From positions 1 through 64,000 of the forward strand of contig NZ_JAOEJU010000019.1 in NCBI RefSeq assembly GCF_025447595.1: a stretch of 64,000 nucleotides of DNA. Reading direction: 5' to 3'. The notes below the pieces were generated by a model. The model did no database searches. It was given only the letters and a program-made list of their open reading frames with translations, and had not been told where the DNA came from. Of the stretch, positions 1 to 9,013 are shown piece after piece. The stretch comes from Pseudomonas koreensis (GTDB lineage Bacteria; Pseudomonadota; Gammaproteobacteria; Pseudomonadales; Pseudomonadaceae). The position numbers and the translations under genes were made by a program. Within the stretch, counting starts at the first letter, position 1. The number at the start of each line of letters is the position of its first letter.

Positions 1-521
1 CGGGCATCCCGCCGCAATGGTCGCTGCGCAAGGCGCTCAAGTACGCTGAAGAAGTCGAGACCGCACTGCGTGACGACAACCTGCTTCCCGTCTTCCTCGA
101 CGGCATGTACGGCAACGAGCCCGCAAAGTGGGACAGCGACCTCAAAGGCGTGACGCGCCTGCGGGTGATCACCAACTATTTCACTCGCATGCGTTTCTGT
201 ACTGTCGAAGGCAAACTTGACCTCAAGAGCAAGGAAGGGCTCGACACTGCGCCACCGGGCTACAAGCCCTGGTTCCAACACAAGGAGCGCAAGACCCGTG
301 GCCTGCGGATCGTGTTCGGCCACTGGGCAGCACTGGAAGGCAATGTCCATGAGCCGGGCATTTCGGCCCTCGACACCGGTTGCGTCTGGGGCGGCAGCCT
401 GACCCTGATGAATGTCGACAGCGGCGAACGCCTTTCATGCAAATGCGACGAACACGGGGCCGCCCTGCCCACCGTCGCGCCATTGATCACCGAATCTTCT
501 CCCGTCAGCGCCCCGCGCTAG
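1..521 (+). CDS. apaH: Bis(5'-nucleosyl)-tetraphosphatase, symmetrical (3' part)
   Basis: The 5' end lies outside the window; the reading frame is open from base 3 to the TAG at 519-521. The visible C-terminal part carries the ApaH signatures GIPPQW near the left edge, LDGMYGNEP, FGHWAALEG and DTGCVWGGSLT, which hold metal- and phosphate-binding residues of this calcineurin-like phosphoesterase. ApaH hydrolyses Ap4A to two ADP in the cytoplasm and so controls stress dinucleotides and NpnN RNA caps. It is followed after 33 bp by glpE, the same order as in other pseudomonads. The tail after the last conserved motif is variable. The identity is secure; only the N-terminal half is missing. Confidence 0.93.
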   Translation, partial: GIPPQWSLRKALKYAEEVETALRDDNLLPVFLDGMYGNEPAKWDSDLKGVTRLRVITNYFTRMRFCTVEGKLDLKSKEGLDTAPPGYKPWFQHKERKTRGLRIVFGHWAALEGNVHEPGISALDTGCVWGGSLTLMNVDSGERLSCKCDEHGAALPTVAPLITESSPVSAPR

Positions 522-554
522 ACTGCGATTTCAGCCGAGCCACAGGAGCCCGCC

Positions 555-884
555 ATGAGCGAATTCAAACGTATCCCCCCGGAGCAGGCCCAGGCCCTGC
601 GTGAGCAAGGCGCCGTGGTCGTCGATATCCGCGACCCACAGACCTATGCTGCGCTGCACATTGCAGGCTCGAAGCATCTGGACAACCACTCCATTGCCGA
701 TTTCATTCGCGCTGCCGACCTCGACGCACCGCTGGTGGTGGTCTGCTACCACGGCAATTCCAGCCAGAGCGCGGCCGCCTATTTGATCAGCCAGGGTTTC
801 TCCGACGTCTACAGCATGGACGGCGGCTTCGAGTTGTGGCGTGCAACCTATCCTGCGGAAACTGCGCAAGGCACCGCCGAATAA
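555..884 (+). CDS. glpE: Thiosulfate sulfurtransferase GlpE (single-domain rhodanese)
   Basis: A 109-residue single rhodanese domain with the active-site loop CYHGNSS. Cys64 would carry the persulfide, matching the position and length of E. coli GlpE (108 aa, Cys65). It transfers sulfur from thiosulfate to cyanide or thiol acceptors such as thioredoxin in the cytoplasm. The ATG is preceded by a clear AGGAG and the gene lies 33 bp after apaH, so the two are probably cotranscribed. The old name comes from the E. coli glp location; no glycerol-3-phosphate genes are nearby here. An inverted repeat at 899-924 follows the stop codon but lacks a U-tract. Confidence 0.93.
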   Translation: MSEFKRIPPEQAQALREQGAVVVDIRDPQTYAALHIAGSKHLDNHSIADFIRAADLDAPLVVVCYHGNSSQSAAAYLISQGFSDVYSMDGGFELWRATYPAETAQGTAE

Positions 885-1180
885 TTTTTTTGTAACGTGC
901 AGGCCCCGGCTCCCGTGGGCCTGCGCCGGCAGACGAACGGTCTTGCCACAACTAATTACGTATCTCGCCTTTACCTCCCGAATTCCCAACTATCCTTAAG
1001 CCCAGGCCATCCAAAACAGGGGAGAGCCGGTACACCGGCGTACGGGTCATCGGGAGTGACTTTCGCGATTGTCGATCGCGGAGGAGTTCTGGGGGGTAAA
1101 CAACAGCTGCCATAGCGGCTGCTTGCCAGCATCGACTGAGTGATCCGGCGTCGGCTCCACGTATCGAGCGAGGTGACGTC

Positions 1181-3103
1181 ATGAGTATCTTTAGCCACTT
1201 CCAACAACGCTTCGAGTCCACACGCCAGGAAGAATTCTCCCTGCAGGAGTACCTGGAGCTGTGCAAAAAGGATCGCAGCGCCTACGTTTCCGCCGCCGAG
1301 CGTCTGTTGCTGGCCATCGGTGAACCGGAGCTGCTCGACACCTCGACCAATTCGAGGCTTTCGCGAATCTTTTCCAACAAGGTGATCCGTCGCTATCCGG
1401 CCTTCGAAGACTTTCACGGAATGGAAGAATGCATCGACCAGATCGTGTCGTACTTCCGCCATGCCGCCCAGGGCCTTGAGGAAAAGAAACAGATTCTCTA
1501 TCTGCTCGGCCCCGTGGGTGGCGGTAAATCGTCCCTGGCCGAGAAACTGAAGCAATTGATCGAAAAAGTGCCCTTCTACGCCATCAAGGGCTCGCCGGTA
1601 TTCGAGTCGCCTCTGGGTCTGTTCAACGCCACCGAAGATGGCGCGATCCTCGAGGAAGACTTCGGCATTCCACGGCGCTACCTGAACACCATCATGTCGC
1701 CATGGGCGACCAAGCGCCTGGCCGAATTCGGCGGCGACATCAGCCAGTTCCGCGTGGTCAAGCTGTACCCGTCGATCCTCAACCAGATCGCCGTGGCCAA
1801 GACCGAACCGGGCGACGAGAACAACCAGGACATCTCCGCGCTGGTGGGCAAGGTCGATATCCGCAAACTCGAAGAATTCCCGCAGAACGACGCCGATGCC
1901 TACAGCTACTCCGGTGCGCTGTGCCGGGCCAACCAGGGCCTGATGGAATTCGTCGAGATGTTCAAGGCGCCGATCAAGGTGCTCCATCCATTGCTGACCG
2001 CCACTCAGGAAGGCAACTACAACAGTACCGAAGGCCTCGGCGCGATTCCGTTCACCGGGATCCTGCTGGCCCACTCCAACGAATCGGAGTGGCACACCTT
2101 CCGCAACAACAAGAACAACGAAGCCTTCATCGACCGGATCTACATCGTCAAGGTGCCTTACTGCCTGCGGGTCAGTGACGAGGTGAAGATCTACGACAAG
2201 CTGCTCTTCAACAGTTCCCTGGCCAAGGCCCATTGCGCGCCGGACACCCTGAAGATGCTGGCGCAGTTCACCGTGCTGTCACGCCTGAAGGAGCCGGAAA
2301 ACTCCAACATCTACTCCAAGATGCGGGTGTATGACGGCGAAAATCTCAAGGACACCGATCCGAAGGCCAAGTCGATCCAGGAATACCGCGATGCGGCGGG
2401 CGTCGACGAAGGCATGAACGGTCTGTCGACCCGGTTCGCGTTCAAGATCCTGTCCAAGGTCTTCAACTTCGATCCGCATGAGATCGCCGCCAACCCGGTA
2501 CACCTGCTCTATGTGCTGGAACAGCAGATCGAACAGGAACAGTTCCAGGCCGAGACCCGCGAACGCTATCTGCGTTACCTGAAAGAGTACCTGGCGCCGC
2601 GTTATATCGAATTCATCGGCAAGGAGATTCAGACCGCCTACCTCGAGTCCTACAGCGAGTACGGCCAGAACATCTTCGACCGCTACGTGCTGTATGCGGA
2701 CTTCTGGATTCAGGATCAGGAATACCGCGATCCGGAAACCGGCGAGATCCTCAACCGCGTCGCCCTCAACGAGGAGCTGGAAAAAATCGAGAAACCGGCC
2801 GGCATCAGCAATCCGAAGGATTTCCGCAACGAAATCGTCAACTTCGTGTTGCGTGCCCGGGCCAACAACAACGGCAAGAACCCGACCTGGCTCAGCTACG
2901 AAAAACTGCGGGTGGTCATCGAGAAGAAAATGTTCTCGAACACCGAAGACCTGCTGCCAGTCATCAGCTTCAATGCCAAGGCCAGCAAAGAGGATCAACA
3001 GAAACACAACGACTTCGTTACACGAATGGTCGAACGCGGCTACACCGACAAACAGGTACGACTGCTCTCCGAGTGGTATCTGCGGGTCAGAAAATCACAG
3101 TAA
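1181..3103 (+). CDS. prkA: PrkA (YeaG) family AAA+ protein / serine protein kinase
   Basis: 640 residues, the usual length of the YeaG/PrkA family. The Walker A motif GPVGGGKS is at residues 110-117 inside an AAA+ core (about 75-380); the C-terminal part is the family's kinase-like PrkA domain. E. coli YeaG is a protein kinase needed under sustained nitrogen starvation; Bacillus PrkA has been reported to behave as an ATP-dependent protease. The ATG follows a GAGG. It heads a three-gene set with yeaH and spoVR. The 296-bp leader is long, and a sigma-S-like -10 (CTATCCT, 990-996) is possible but weak. Family assignment is firm; the cellular substrate is unknown. Confidence 0.93.
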   Translation: MSIFSHFQQRFESTRQEEFSLQEYLELCKKDRSAYVSAAERLLLAIGEPELLDTSTNSRLSRIFSNKVIRRYPAFEDFHGMEECIDQIVSYFRHAAQGLEEKKQILYLLGPVGGGKSSLAEKLKQLIEKVPFYAIKGSPVFESPLGLFNATEDGAILEEDFGIPRRYLNTIMSPWATKRLAEFGGDISQFRVVKLYPSILNQIAVAKTEPGDENNQDISALVGKVDIRKLEEFPQNDADAYSYSGALCRANQGLMEFVEMFKAPIKVLHPLLTATQEGNYNSTEGLGAIPFTGILLAHSNESEWHTFRNNKNNEAFIDRIYIVKVPYCLRVSDEVKIYDKLLFNSSLAKAHCAPDTLKMLAQFTVLSRLKEPENSNIYSKMRVYDGENLKDTDPKAKSIQEYRDAAGVDEGMNGLSTRFAFKILSKVFNFDPHEIAANPVHLLYVLEQQIEQEQFQAETRERYLRYLKEYLAPRYIEFIGKEIQTAYLESYSEYGQNIFDRYVLYADFWIQDQEYRDPETGEILNRVALNEELEKIEKPAGISNPKDFRNEIVNFVLRARANNNGKNPTWLSYEKLRVVIEKKMFSNTEDLLPVISFNAKASKEDQQKHNDFVTRMVERGYTDKQVRLLSEWYLRVRKSQ

Positions 3104-3308
3104 ACCGCGGCCGGTCAGACCGGTTGTCGTCAGCCCGAGGCCTGCGCCTGCATTTTCTGCTACACAGGCCTCTGGAAGGTGTTCGAAAGGCGGTAGCGAG
3201 GTTCAGGCAGCACCCAAAGCGCTTGGGGGAGCGTGTACGTCCCTTGGCATTCGGTTCAATGCTGCATGACCGCTCGCCCCTTTGCAGGACAGCTTCTAAG
3301 GAGCAGTC

Positions 3309-4580
3309 ATGAGCTATGTGATCGACCGACGTCTCAATGGCAAGAACAAGAGCACGGTGAACCGTCAGCGCTTCCTGCGGCGTTACCGTGACCACATCAA
3401 GAAGGCTGTCGAAGAGGCGGTCAGCCGGCGTTCCATCACCGATATGGAGCACGGCGAGCAGATCAGCATCCCCGGTCGCGATATCGACGAACCGGTGCTT
3501 CACCATGGTCGCGGCGGCAAGCAGACCGTGGTTCATCCCGGCAACAAGGAATTCACCGCTGGCGAACACATCGCCCGTCCGCCGGGAGGTGGTGGAGGCC
3601 GTGGGCCGGGCAAGGCCGGCAACTCCGGCGAAGGCATGGACGAGTTCGTCTTCCAGATCACCCAGGAAGAATTCCTCGAATTCATGTTCGAGGACCTCGA
3701 ACTGCCCAACCTGGTCAAGCGCAACCTGACCGGCACCGACACCTTCAAGACCGTACGCGCGGGGATCAGCAACGAGGGCAACCCGTCGCGGATCAACATC
3801 ATCCGTACCCTGCGCTCGGCCCACGCTCGGCGCATTGCGCTATCGGGCAGCAGCCGCGCCAAACTGCGCGAGGTCAAAGAAGAACTGGCGCGACTGAAAC
3901 GCGAAGAACCGGACAATTTCGGCGACATTCAGGATCTCGAGGCGGAAATCGAGAAACTTAGTGCGCGCATCCATCGCGTGCCGTTCCTGGATACTTTCGA
4001 CCTCAAGTACAACCTGCTGATCAAGCAGCCAAACCCCAGCTCTAAAGCCGTGATGTTCTGCCTGATGGACGTTTCCGGCTCCATGACCCAGGCGACCAAG
4101 GATATCGCCAAGCGATTTTTCATTCTGTTGTACCTGTTCCTCAAGCGGAACTACGACAAGATCGACGTGGTGTTCATCCGCCACCACACCAGTGCCCGCG
4201 AAGTAGACGAAGAGGAGTTTTTCTATTCCCGCGAGACCGGCGGCACCATCGTTTCCAGCGCTCTGAAACTGATGCAGGAGATCATGGCCGAACGCTACCC
4301 GAGCAATGAATGGAACATCTACGCCGCCCAGGCTTCCGACGGCGACAACTGGAACGACGACTCGCCGATCTGCCGCGACATCCTGATCAACCAGATCATG
4401 CCTTTTGTGCAGTACTACACTTACGTGGAGATCACCCCGCGCGAACATCAGGCCTTGTGGTACGAGTACGAACGCATCGCCGAAGCCTTTTCCGACACTT
4501 TTGCCCAGCAACAACTGGTCTCGGCCGGGGATATCTATCCGGTCTTCCGTGAACTCTTCCAGCGCAGGTTAGTGACATGA
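3309..4580 (+). CDS. YeaH/YhbH family protein (DUF444, VWA-like)
   Basis: 423 residues of the YeaH/YhbH (DUF444) family. The C-terminal half is a von Willebrand A-like fold with a canonical MIDAS motif DVSGS near residues 254-258 (context CLMDVSGSMTQATKD). The N-terminal third has a Gly-rich low-complexity stretch (GGGGGRGPG) and a charged coiled-coil-like segment before the VWA part. The ATG follows AAGGAG. It sits 205 bp after prkA and overlaps spoVR by 4 bp (ATGA), so the three are likely one unit. AAA+ ATPases partnered with VWA proteins are common (MoxR/VWA, RavA/ViaA); a similar chaperone-like partnership with PrkA is an inference. Confidence 0.9.
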   Translation: MSYVIDRRLNGKNKSTVNRQRFLRRYRDHIKKAVEEAVSRRSITDMEHGEQISIPGRDIDEPVLHHGRGGKQTVVHPGNKEFTAGEHIARPPGGGGGRGPGKAGNSGEGMDEFVFQITQEEFLEFMFEDLELPNLVKRNLTGTDTFKTVRAGISNEGNPSRINIIRTLRSAHARRIALSGSSRAKLREVKEELARLKREEPDNFGDIQDLEAEIEKLSARIHRVPFLDTFDLKYNLLIKQPNPSSKAVMFCLMDVSGSMTQATKDIAKRFFILLYLFLKRNYDKIDVVFIRHHTSAREVDEEEFFYSRETGGTIVSSALKLMQEIMAERYPSNEWNIYAAQASDGDNWNDDSPICRDILINQIMPFVQYYTYVEITPREHQALWYEYERIAEAFSDTFAQQQLVSAGDIYPVFRELFQRRLVT

Positions 4581-6148
4581 CCGCCAAGACCGCCAAAGAG
4601 CAGAAGCGCCAACCCATTTCCACCGGCTCGGAATGGACATTCGAGCTGATCCAGACGTACGACCGCGAAATCGCCCGTATCGCGGCCGGCTACGCCCTGG
4701 ACACCTACCCCAACCAGATTGAAGTGATCACCGCCGAACAGATGATGGACGCCTACGCTTCGGTCGGCATGCCGCTGGGCTATCACCATTGGTCCTACGG
4801 CAAGCACTTCCTCAGCACCGAGAAATCCTACAGTCGCGGGCAGATGGGGCTGGCGTACGAGATCGTCATCAACTCGGATCCGTGCATCGCGTACCTGATG
4901 GAAGAAAACACCATCTGCATGCAGGCACTGGTGGTCGCGCATGCGTGCTACGGCCACAACAGCTTCTTCAAGGGCAACTATCTGTTCCGCACCTGGACCG
5001 ATGCCAGCTCGATCATCGATTATCTGGTGTTCGCCAAGCAGTACATCATGCAGTGCGAGGAGCGCCACGGGATCGATGCCGTGGAGGATCTGCTCGATTC
5101 CTGCCACGCCCTGATGAACTACGGCGTCGACCGCTACAAACGTCCGTACCCGATTTCCGCCGAGGAAGAGCGGCGTCGGCAGAAGGATCGCGAAGAACAT
5201 CTGCAGAAACAGATCAACGACCTGTGGCGCACCATTCCCAAAGGCGCGGACAAGTACAGCGACAAGGACAACGCACGTTTCCCGGCCGAACCGCAGGAAA
5301 ACATCCTGTACTTCATCGAGAAACACGCCCCGCTGCTGGAGCCCTGGCAGCGCGAGATCGTGCGGATCGTGCGCAAGATCGCCCAGTATTTCTATCCACA
5401 ACGCCAGACCCAGGTGATGAACGAAGGCTGGGCGACATTCTGGCACTACACATTGATGAACGACCTGTACGACGAAGGCCTGGTGACCGATGGCTTCATG
5501 ATGGAGTTCCTGACGTCCCACACCAGTGTGGTGTTCCAGCCGGGATTCGACAGCCCTTATTACAACGGGATCAACCCCTATGCGCTGGGTTTTGCGATGT
5601 ATCGCGACATCCGCCGCATGTGCGAAGAGCCAACGGAAGAAGACCGCCGCTGGTTCCCGGAAATCGCCGGCAGCGACTGGTTGTCGACCATCAAGTTCGC
5701 CATGAGCAGCTTCAAGGATGAGAGCTTCATCCTGCAGTACCTGTCACCCAAGGTGATCCGCGACCTTAAGCTGTTCAGCATTCTCGATGACGATCAGAAG
5801 GACGACTTGCTGGTACCCGCGATCCATGACGAGGGCGGCTACCGGATCATTCGCGAAACGCTCGCAGCACAGTACAACCTGGGTAACCGCGAGCCGAACG
5901 TGCAGATTTACAGCATCGACCGCCGCGGCGATCGCTCGCTGACCCTGCGCCACCAGCAACACGACCGCAAACCGCTGGGCGATTCCACCGAAGAGGTCCT
6001 GAAACACCTGCACCGTCTATGGGGCTTCGACATTCACCTGGAAACCCTGCAAGGCGACCAGATCATGAAGACCCATCATGTTCCGCCCCGCAGCGAACAC
6101 AGCGAGGGAGATTACGGTCGGCTCGATCTGGCCGTCATTCATCTTTGA
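4577..6148 (+). CDS. SpoVR family protein (YcgB-like)
   Basis: 523 residues matching the SpoVR/YcgB family, named after a Bacillus stage V sporulation protein but widespread in non-sporulating proteobacteria. Recognisable family stretches are YHHWSYGKHF, NEGWATFWHY and GINPYALGFAMYRDI. The start ATG overlaps the yeaH stop (4577-4580), implying translational coupling. In E. coli yeaGH and ycgB are RpoS-dependent and phylogenetically co-conserved. The molecular function is not known; HHWSYGK and the histidine/glutamate-rich NEGWATFWH resemble metal ligands, but that is only my reading. Product family very likely, role unknown. Confidence 0.92.
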   Translation: MTAKTAKEQKRQPISTGSEWTFELIQTYDREIARIAAGYALDTYPNQIEVITAEQMMDAYASVGMPLGYHHWSYGKHFLSTEKSYSRGQMGLAYEIVINSDPCIAYLMEENTICMQALVVAHACYGHNSFFKGNYLFRTWTDASSIIDYLVFAKQYIMQCEERHGIDAVEDLLDSCHALMNYGVDRYKRPYPISAEEERRRQKDREEHLQKQINDLWRTIPKGADKYSDKDNARFPAEPQENILYFIEKHAPLLEPWQREIVRIVRKIAQYFYPQRQTQVMNEGWATFWHYTLMNDLYDEGLVTDGFMMEFLTSHTSVVFQPGFDSPYYNGINPYALGFAMYRDIRRMCEEPTEEDRRWFPEIAGSDWLSTIKFAMSSFKDESFILQYLSPKVIRDLKLFSILDDDQKDDLLVPAIHDEGGYRIIRETLAAQYNLGNREPNVQIYSIDRRGDRSLTLRHQQHDRKPLGDSTEEVLKHLHRLWGFDIHLETLQGDQIMKTHHVPPRSEHSEGDYGRLDLAVIHL

Positions 6149-6211
6149 TCCCGTTCTGGCCTCCGAAAGTCCGGCGCAAGGGTTATCCTGTCGGGCCAAC
6201 GGAGGTTTTTT

Positions 6212-7441
6212 ATGCAGATTTACAAGGTCGGCGGTGCGGTACGTGATCGCCTGCTGGGCAAACCGGTCACCGATATCGATTGGGTGGTGGTCGGCGCGAC
6301 CACAGAAGAAATGCTCGCCAAGGGGTATCGCCCGGTCGGGGCGGATTTCCCGGTTTTTCTTCACCCGAAAAGCGGCGAGGAGTACGCCCTCGCCCGCACC
6401 GAGCGCAAGAGCGGTCGCGGTTATGGCGGTTTCACCTTTCACGCCAGCCCCGAGGTCACGCTTGAAGAAGACCTGATCCGCCGTGACCTCACGATCAACG
6501 CCATGGCCGAGGACGATCAGCAAAACCTGACCGATCCCTACCACGGCCAGCGCGATCTCGAAGAGCGGATTCTTCGCCACGTTTCCCCCGCGTTTGCCGA
6601 AGATCCGCTCAGGGTCCTGCGTGTTGCGCGCTTTGCCGCCCGTTACGCGGAGCTTGGTTTCAAAGTAGCGCCCGAGACTCTGGAGTTGATGCGTCAGCTC
6701 AGCGAATCGGGCGAACTGGAAGCCCTTACGGCCGAACGCAGCTGGAAGGAGATTTCCCGCGCACTGATGGAGGATCAGCCCCAAGTATTCATTCAAGTAC
6801 TGCGCGATTGCGGCGCCTTGAAGGTGCTGATGCCAGAGGTCGATGCCTTGTTCGGCGTGCCGCAACCGGAAGCCCATCACCCGGAAATCGACAGCGGCAT
6901 TCACACCCTGAGCGTGCTTGAGCAGTCAGCCCTGCACAAACAACCGCTGACCGTGCGTTGGGCCTGCCTGCTGCACGACCTCGGCAAAGGCCTGACCCCG
7001 CAAGAGGAATGGCCACGGCACATTGCCCATGAGCACAAAGGCCTGAAGTTGATCAAAGCGGTCAACGAGCGCTTCAAGGCACCGAAGGACTGTCAGGAAC
7101 TGGCCTTGCTGGTTGGCCAATATCACACCCATGGACATCGCGCTCTGGAGCTGAAGGCTTCGACCTTGCTTGAGTTGCTGCAAAGCTTTGACGTTTACCG
7201 TCGACCACAGCGTTTCGAAGAGTTTATCGTCGCGTGCGAGATGGATGCCCGAGGCCGCAAGGGGCTTGAGCAGCGTAGGTATCCACAGGCGGATTACCTG
7301 CGCGGGGCGGCCAATGTGGCACGTGGCGTGGCGGTGCAGCCATTGCTGGAGAAGGGATTCAAAGGCCCGGAACTGGGCGAGGCACTCAAGCGCGAACGGC
7401 TCAAGGCGTTAAAGGCTTACAAGGAATCGGCGGCGTCCTGA
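6212..7441 (+). CDS. cca: Multifunctional CCA tRNA nucleotidyltransferase / phosphohydrolase
   Basis: 409 residues, the length of the E. coli-type class II CCA enzyme (412). The N-terminal nucleotidyltransferase motif GGAVRDRLLG is followed by the catalytic pair D21-x-D23 in TDIDW; the RRDLTINAMA and LRVLRVARFAARY stretches are the nucleotide- and tRNA-binding neck. A C-terminal HD phosphohydrolase domain has LLHDLGKG near residue 255. The enzyme adds or repairs the 3' CCA of tRNAs; the HD domain adds 2',3'-cyclic phosphodiesterase and phosphatase activity. GGAGG sits just before the ATG. It converges on folK across a strong hairpin. Confidence 0.96.
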   Translation: MQIYKVGGAVRDRLLGKPVTDIDWVVVGATTEEMLAKGYRPVGADFPVFLHPKSGEEYALARTERKSGRGYGGFTFHASPEVTLEEDLIRRDLTINAMAEDDQQNLTDPYHGQRDLEERILRHVSPAFAEDPLRVLRVARFAARYAELGFKVAPETLELMRQLSESGELEALTAERSWKEISRALMEDQPQVFIQVLRDCGALKVLMPEVDALFGVPQPEAHHPEIDSGIHTLSVLEQSALHKQPLTVRWACLLHDLGKGLTPQEEWPRHIAHEHKGLKLIKAVNERFKAPKDCQELALLVGQYHTHGHRALELKASTLLELLQSFDVYRRPQRFEEFIVACEMDARGRKGLEQRRYPQADYLRGAANVARGVAVQPLLEKGFKGPELGEALKRERLKALKAYKESAAS

Positions 7442-7448
7442 AAACACC

Positions 7449-7474
7449 TGATCCGCCCTCGCGAGGGCGGATCA
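7449..7474. terminator. Bidirectional hairpin between cca and folK
   Basis: A perfect 26-bp palindrome centred between 7461 and 7462 (arms begin TGATCCGCCC), lying 8 bp after the cca stop and 7 bp before the folK stop. The two genes converge here, so this is the expected site of a shared terminator. U-tracts are poor on both sides, so termination efficiency is uncertain. Confidence 0.6.
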
Positions 7475-7480
7475 AACTGT

Positions 7481-7999
7481 TCAAGACAGATCTGAAGGCG
7501 TGAGCTGAGTACCGCGCCACTCAAATCCGACCGGCGCCAGCACCTGATCGATCTGCGCTTCGGCCCACAATGTGGCAAAGCTTTTTCCTACACCGGGATG
7601 TACCCGATCCGGCGCAATCAAAGACAGCGGCCACAGCACAAAGGCATTTTTCAGGATTTCCGCACGAGGCAGGATCAGCCCGTCGAAGTTGCCAGCCAGA
7701 TCGCCGTACAGCAACACGTCGATATCCAGCGGCAAGCCCTTGCGATCCGGCGCATAACGACCATTGTCCGCTTCAATGAACTTCAAGCGGCGATCCAGTT
7801 CGATCAACGGCAGATCGGTGAACGCCGACACCACGAAGTTGAAGAACGGCCCGCTCTTGATTCCCACCGGCTGGCTTTCGAACACAGGCGAACAGCGGAT
7901 ATCCACCAGAAACGTGGACAAGGCATCCAGACCGGCCTGCAAATGGGTTTCGCGCTCGATATTGCTACCGAGCCCGAGATAGACCTGGGTCAGCGGCAT
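7481..7999 (-). CDS. folK: 2-amino-4-hydroxy-6-hydroxymethyldihydropteridine diphosphokinase
   Basis: 172 residues with the HPPK signature: LGSNIERE at the N terminus, PVFESQPVG, FFNFVVSAFTDL and the RKGLPLDIDVLLYGD stretch holding the Mg/ATP aspartates. It pyrophosphorylates 6-hydroxymethyl-dihydropterin using ATP in folate synthesis. Its ATG overlaps the end of folB by 10 bp, so folB-folK are translationally linked and supply consecutive steps of the pathway. A second folK linked to panB exists in most pseudomonads outside such a locus; whether this is the principal copy cannot be told here. Confidence 0.93.
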   Translation of the reverse strand: MPLTQVYLGLGSNIERETHLQAGLDALSTFLVDIRCSPVFESQPVGIKSGPFFNFVVSAFTDLPLIELDRRLKFIEADNGRYAPDRKGLPLDIDVLLYGDLAGNFDGLILPRAEILKNAFVLWPLSLIAPDRVHPGVGKSFATLWAEAQIDQVLAPVGFEWRGTQLTPSDLS

Positions 8000-8346
8000 C
8001 CGCGCTCGATCTCCACACCCACGCCACCCTTGGCGGCCGGTACGGCACCTGGTTTGGTCAGCTTCAGGCGCACCCAGGTGATCTTGAATTCATTCATCAG
8101 CACTTCAACCAGACGCTCGGCGAAGGTCTCGACCAGTTGATACTGGGATTGCTCGGCAAAGGCCTGGATCCGTGTGGACACACTGGCGTAATCGAGCGCC
8201 AGGGTCAGGTCGTCACCGGCGGCGGCCGGGCGATTGTCCCAGGCGAAGCTCAAATCAAGACGCAGGCACTGTCGGATGCCGCGCTCCCAGTCGTAGGCAC
8301 CGATCACGGTGTCGACTTCCAGGCCCTCGATAAACACTCTGTCCAA
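7990..8346 (-). CDS. folB: Dihydroneopterin aldolase
   Basis: 118 residues if read from the TTG at 8344-8346, giving the family-typical N terminus MDRVFIEGLEVDTVIG. A GGAG lies 8 nt upstream (8355-8358), which decides for this start over an in-frame ATG 24 nt further upstream. Contains the FolB motifs TVIGAYDWER and YQLVETFAE around the active-site residues. It cleaves 7,8-dihydroneopterin to 6-hydroxymethyl-dihydropterin and glycolaldehyde, the substrate of the overlapping folK. It diverges from plsY with only 74 bp between starts. Confidence 0.93.
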   Translation of the reverse strand: MDRVFIEGLEVDTVIGAYDWERGIRQCLRLDLSFAWDNRPAAAGDDLTLALDYASVSTRIQAFAEQSQYQLVETFAERLVEVLMNEFKITWVRLKLTKPGAVPAAKGGVGVEIERGCR

Positions 8347-8420
8347 GCACTTTTCTCCGCTGCACGACAAGGGCGCAATGCGCCGTTAGAATCAGGGCGT
8401 CCTCGCCCGGAATAGTTAGC

Positions 8421-8990
8421 ATGTTTTGGTTACTGGCGATCCTCGCCTACCTGCTCGGCTCTCTGTCCTTCGCCATTTTGCTCAGCCGCCTGACCGGAAA
8501 TCCGGATCCGCGAATGAGTGGCTCGGGTAATGCCGGCGCCACCAACATGCTGCGCCTGGCCGGACGCAAACTCGCGATCCTGACCCTGCTGGGTGATCTG
8601 TGCAAAGGCCTGTTACCGGTGCTGATCGCTGCGGCTGCAGGCCTTTCGCTGCAGGATCAGGCGTGGATCGGCGTCTGCGCCGTGATCGGTCACCTGTTCC
8701 CGTTGTACTTCCGCTTTCGCGGTGGCAAGGGCGTCGCCACGGCGGCCGGCATGCTGCTGGGGCTGTATCCACCCGCTGCGCTGCTGGCCGTGTGCGCCTG
8801 GCTGCTGACGTTCTACCTGACCCGCACCAGCTCGCTGGCGGCGTTGATCGCCACTCCGCTGACCCTGCCGTTGCTGGCCTGGCAGGAACCGGCGGCGCTG
8901 TTGCCGATGAGCACGCTGACACTGCTGATCGTCTGGCGCCACCGGGGCAATCTACGCGACCTGTTCGCCGGGCGCGAACGGCATTTTTAA
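8421..8990 (+). CDS. plsY: Glycerol-3-phosphate acyltransferase PlsY
   Basis: 189 residues, an integral inner-membrane protein with about five hydrophobic segments. The three PlsY cytoplasmic motifs are visible: GSGNAGATNMLR (motif 1), RFRGGKGVATAAG (motif 2) and WRHRGNLRDLFAG (motif 3). It transfers the acyl group of acyl phosphate to the sn-1 position of glycerol-3-phosphate, the first step of phospholipid synthesis with PlsX. It is divergent from folB and convergent with tsaD, as in other pseudomonads. Confidence 0.95.
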   Translation: MFWLLAILAYLLGSLSFAILLSRLTGNPDPRMSGSGNAGATNMLRLAGRKLAILTLLGDLCKGLLPVLIAAAAGLSLQDQAWIGVCAVIGHLFPLYFRFRGGKGVATAAGMLLGLYPPAALLAVCAWLLTFYLTRTSSLAALIATPLTLPLLAWQEPAALLPMSTLTLLIVWRHRGNLRDLFAGRERHF

Positions 8991-9013
8991 ATACCGCACG
9001 TGAGCGCTGCTCA

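Noticed and set aside
899..924. Inverted repeat after glpE as an intrinsic terminator
   Set aside because: 8-bp stem but a 10-nt loop and no T-run after it; kept only as a remark.
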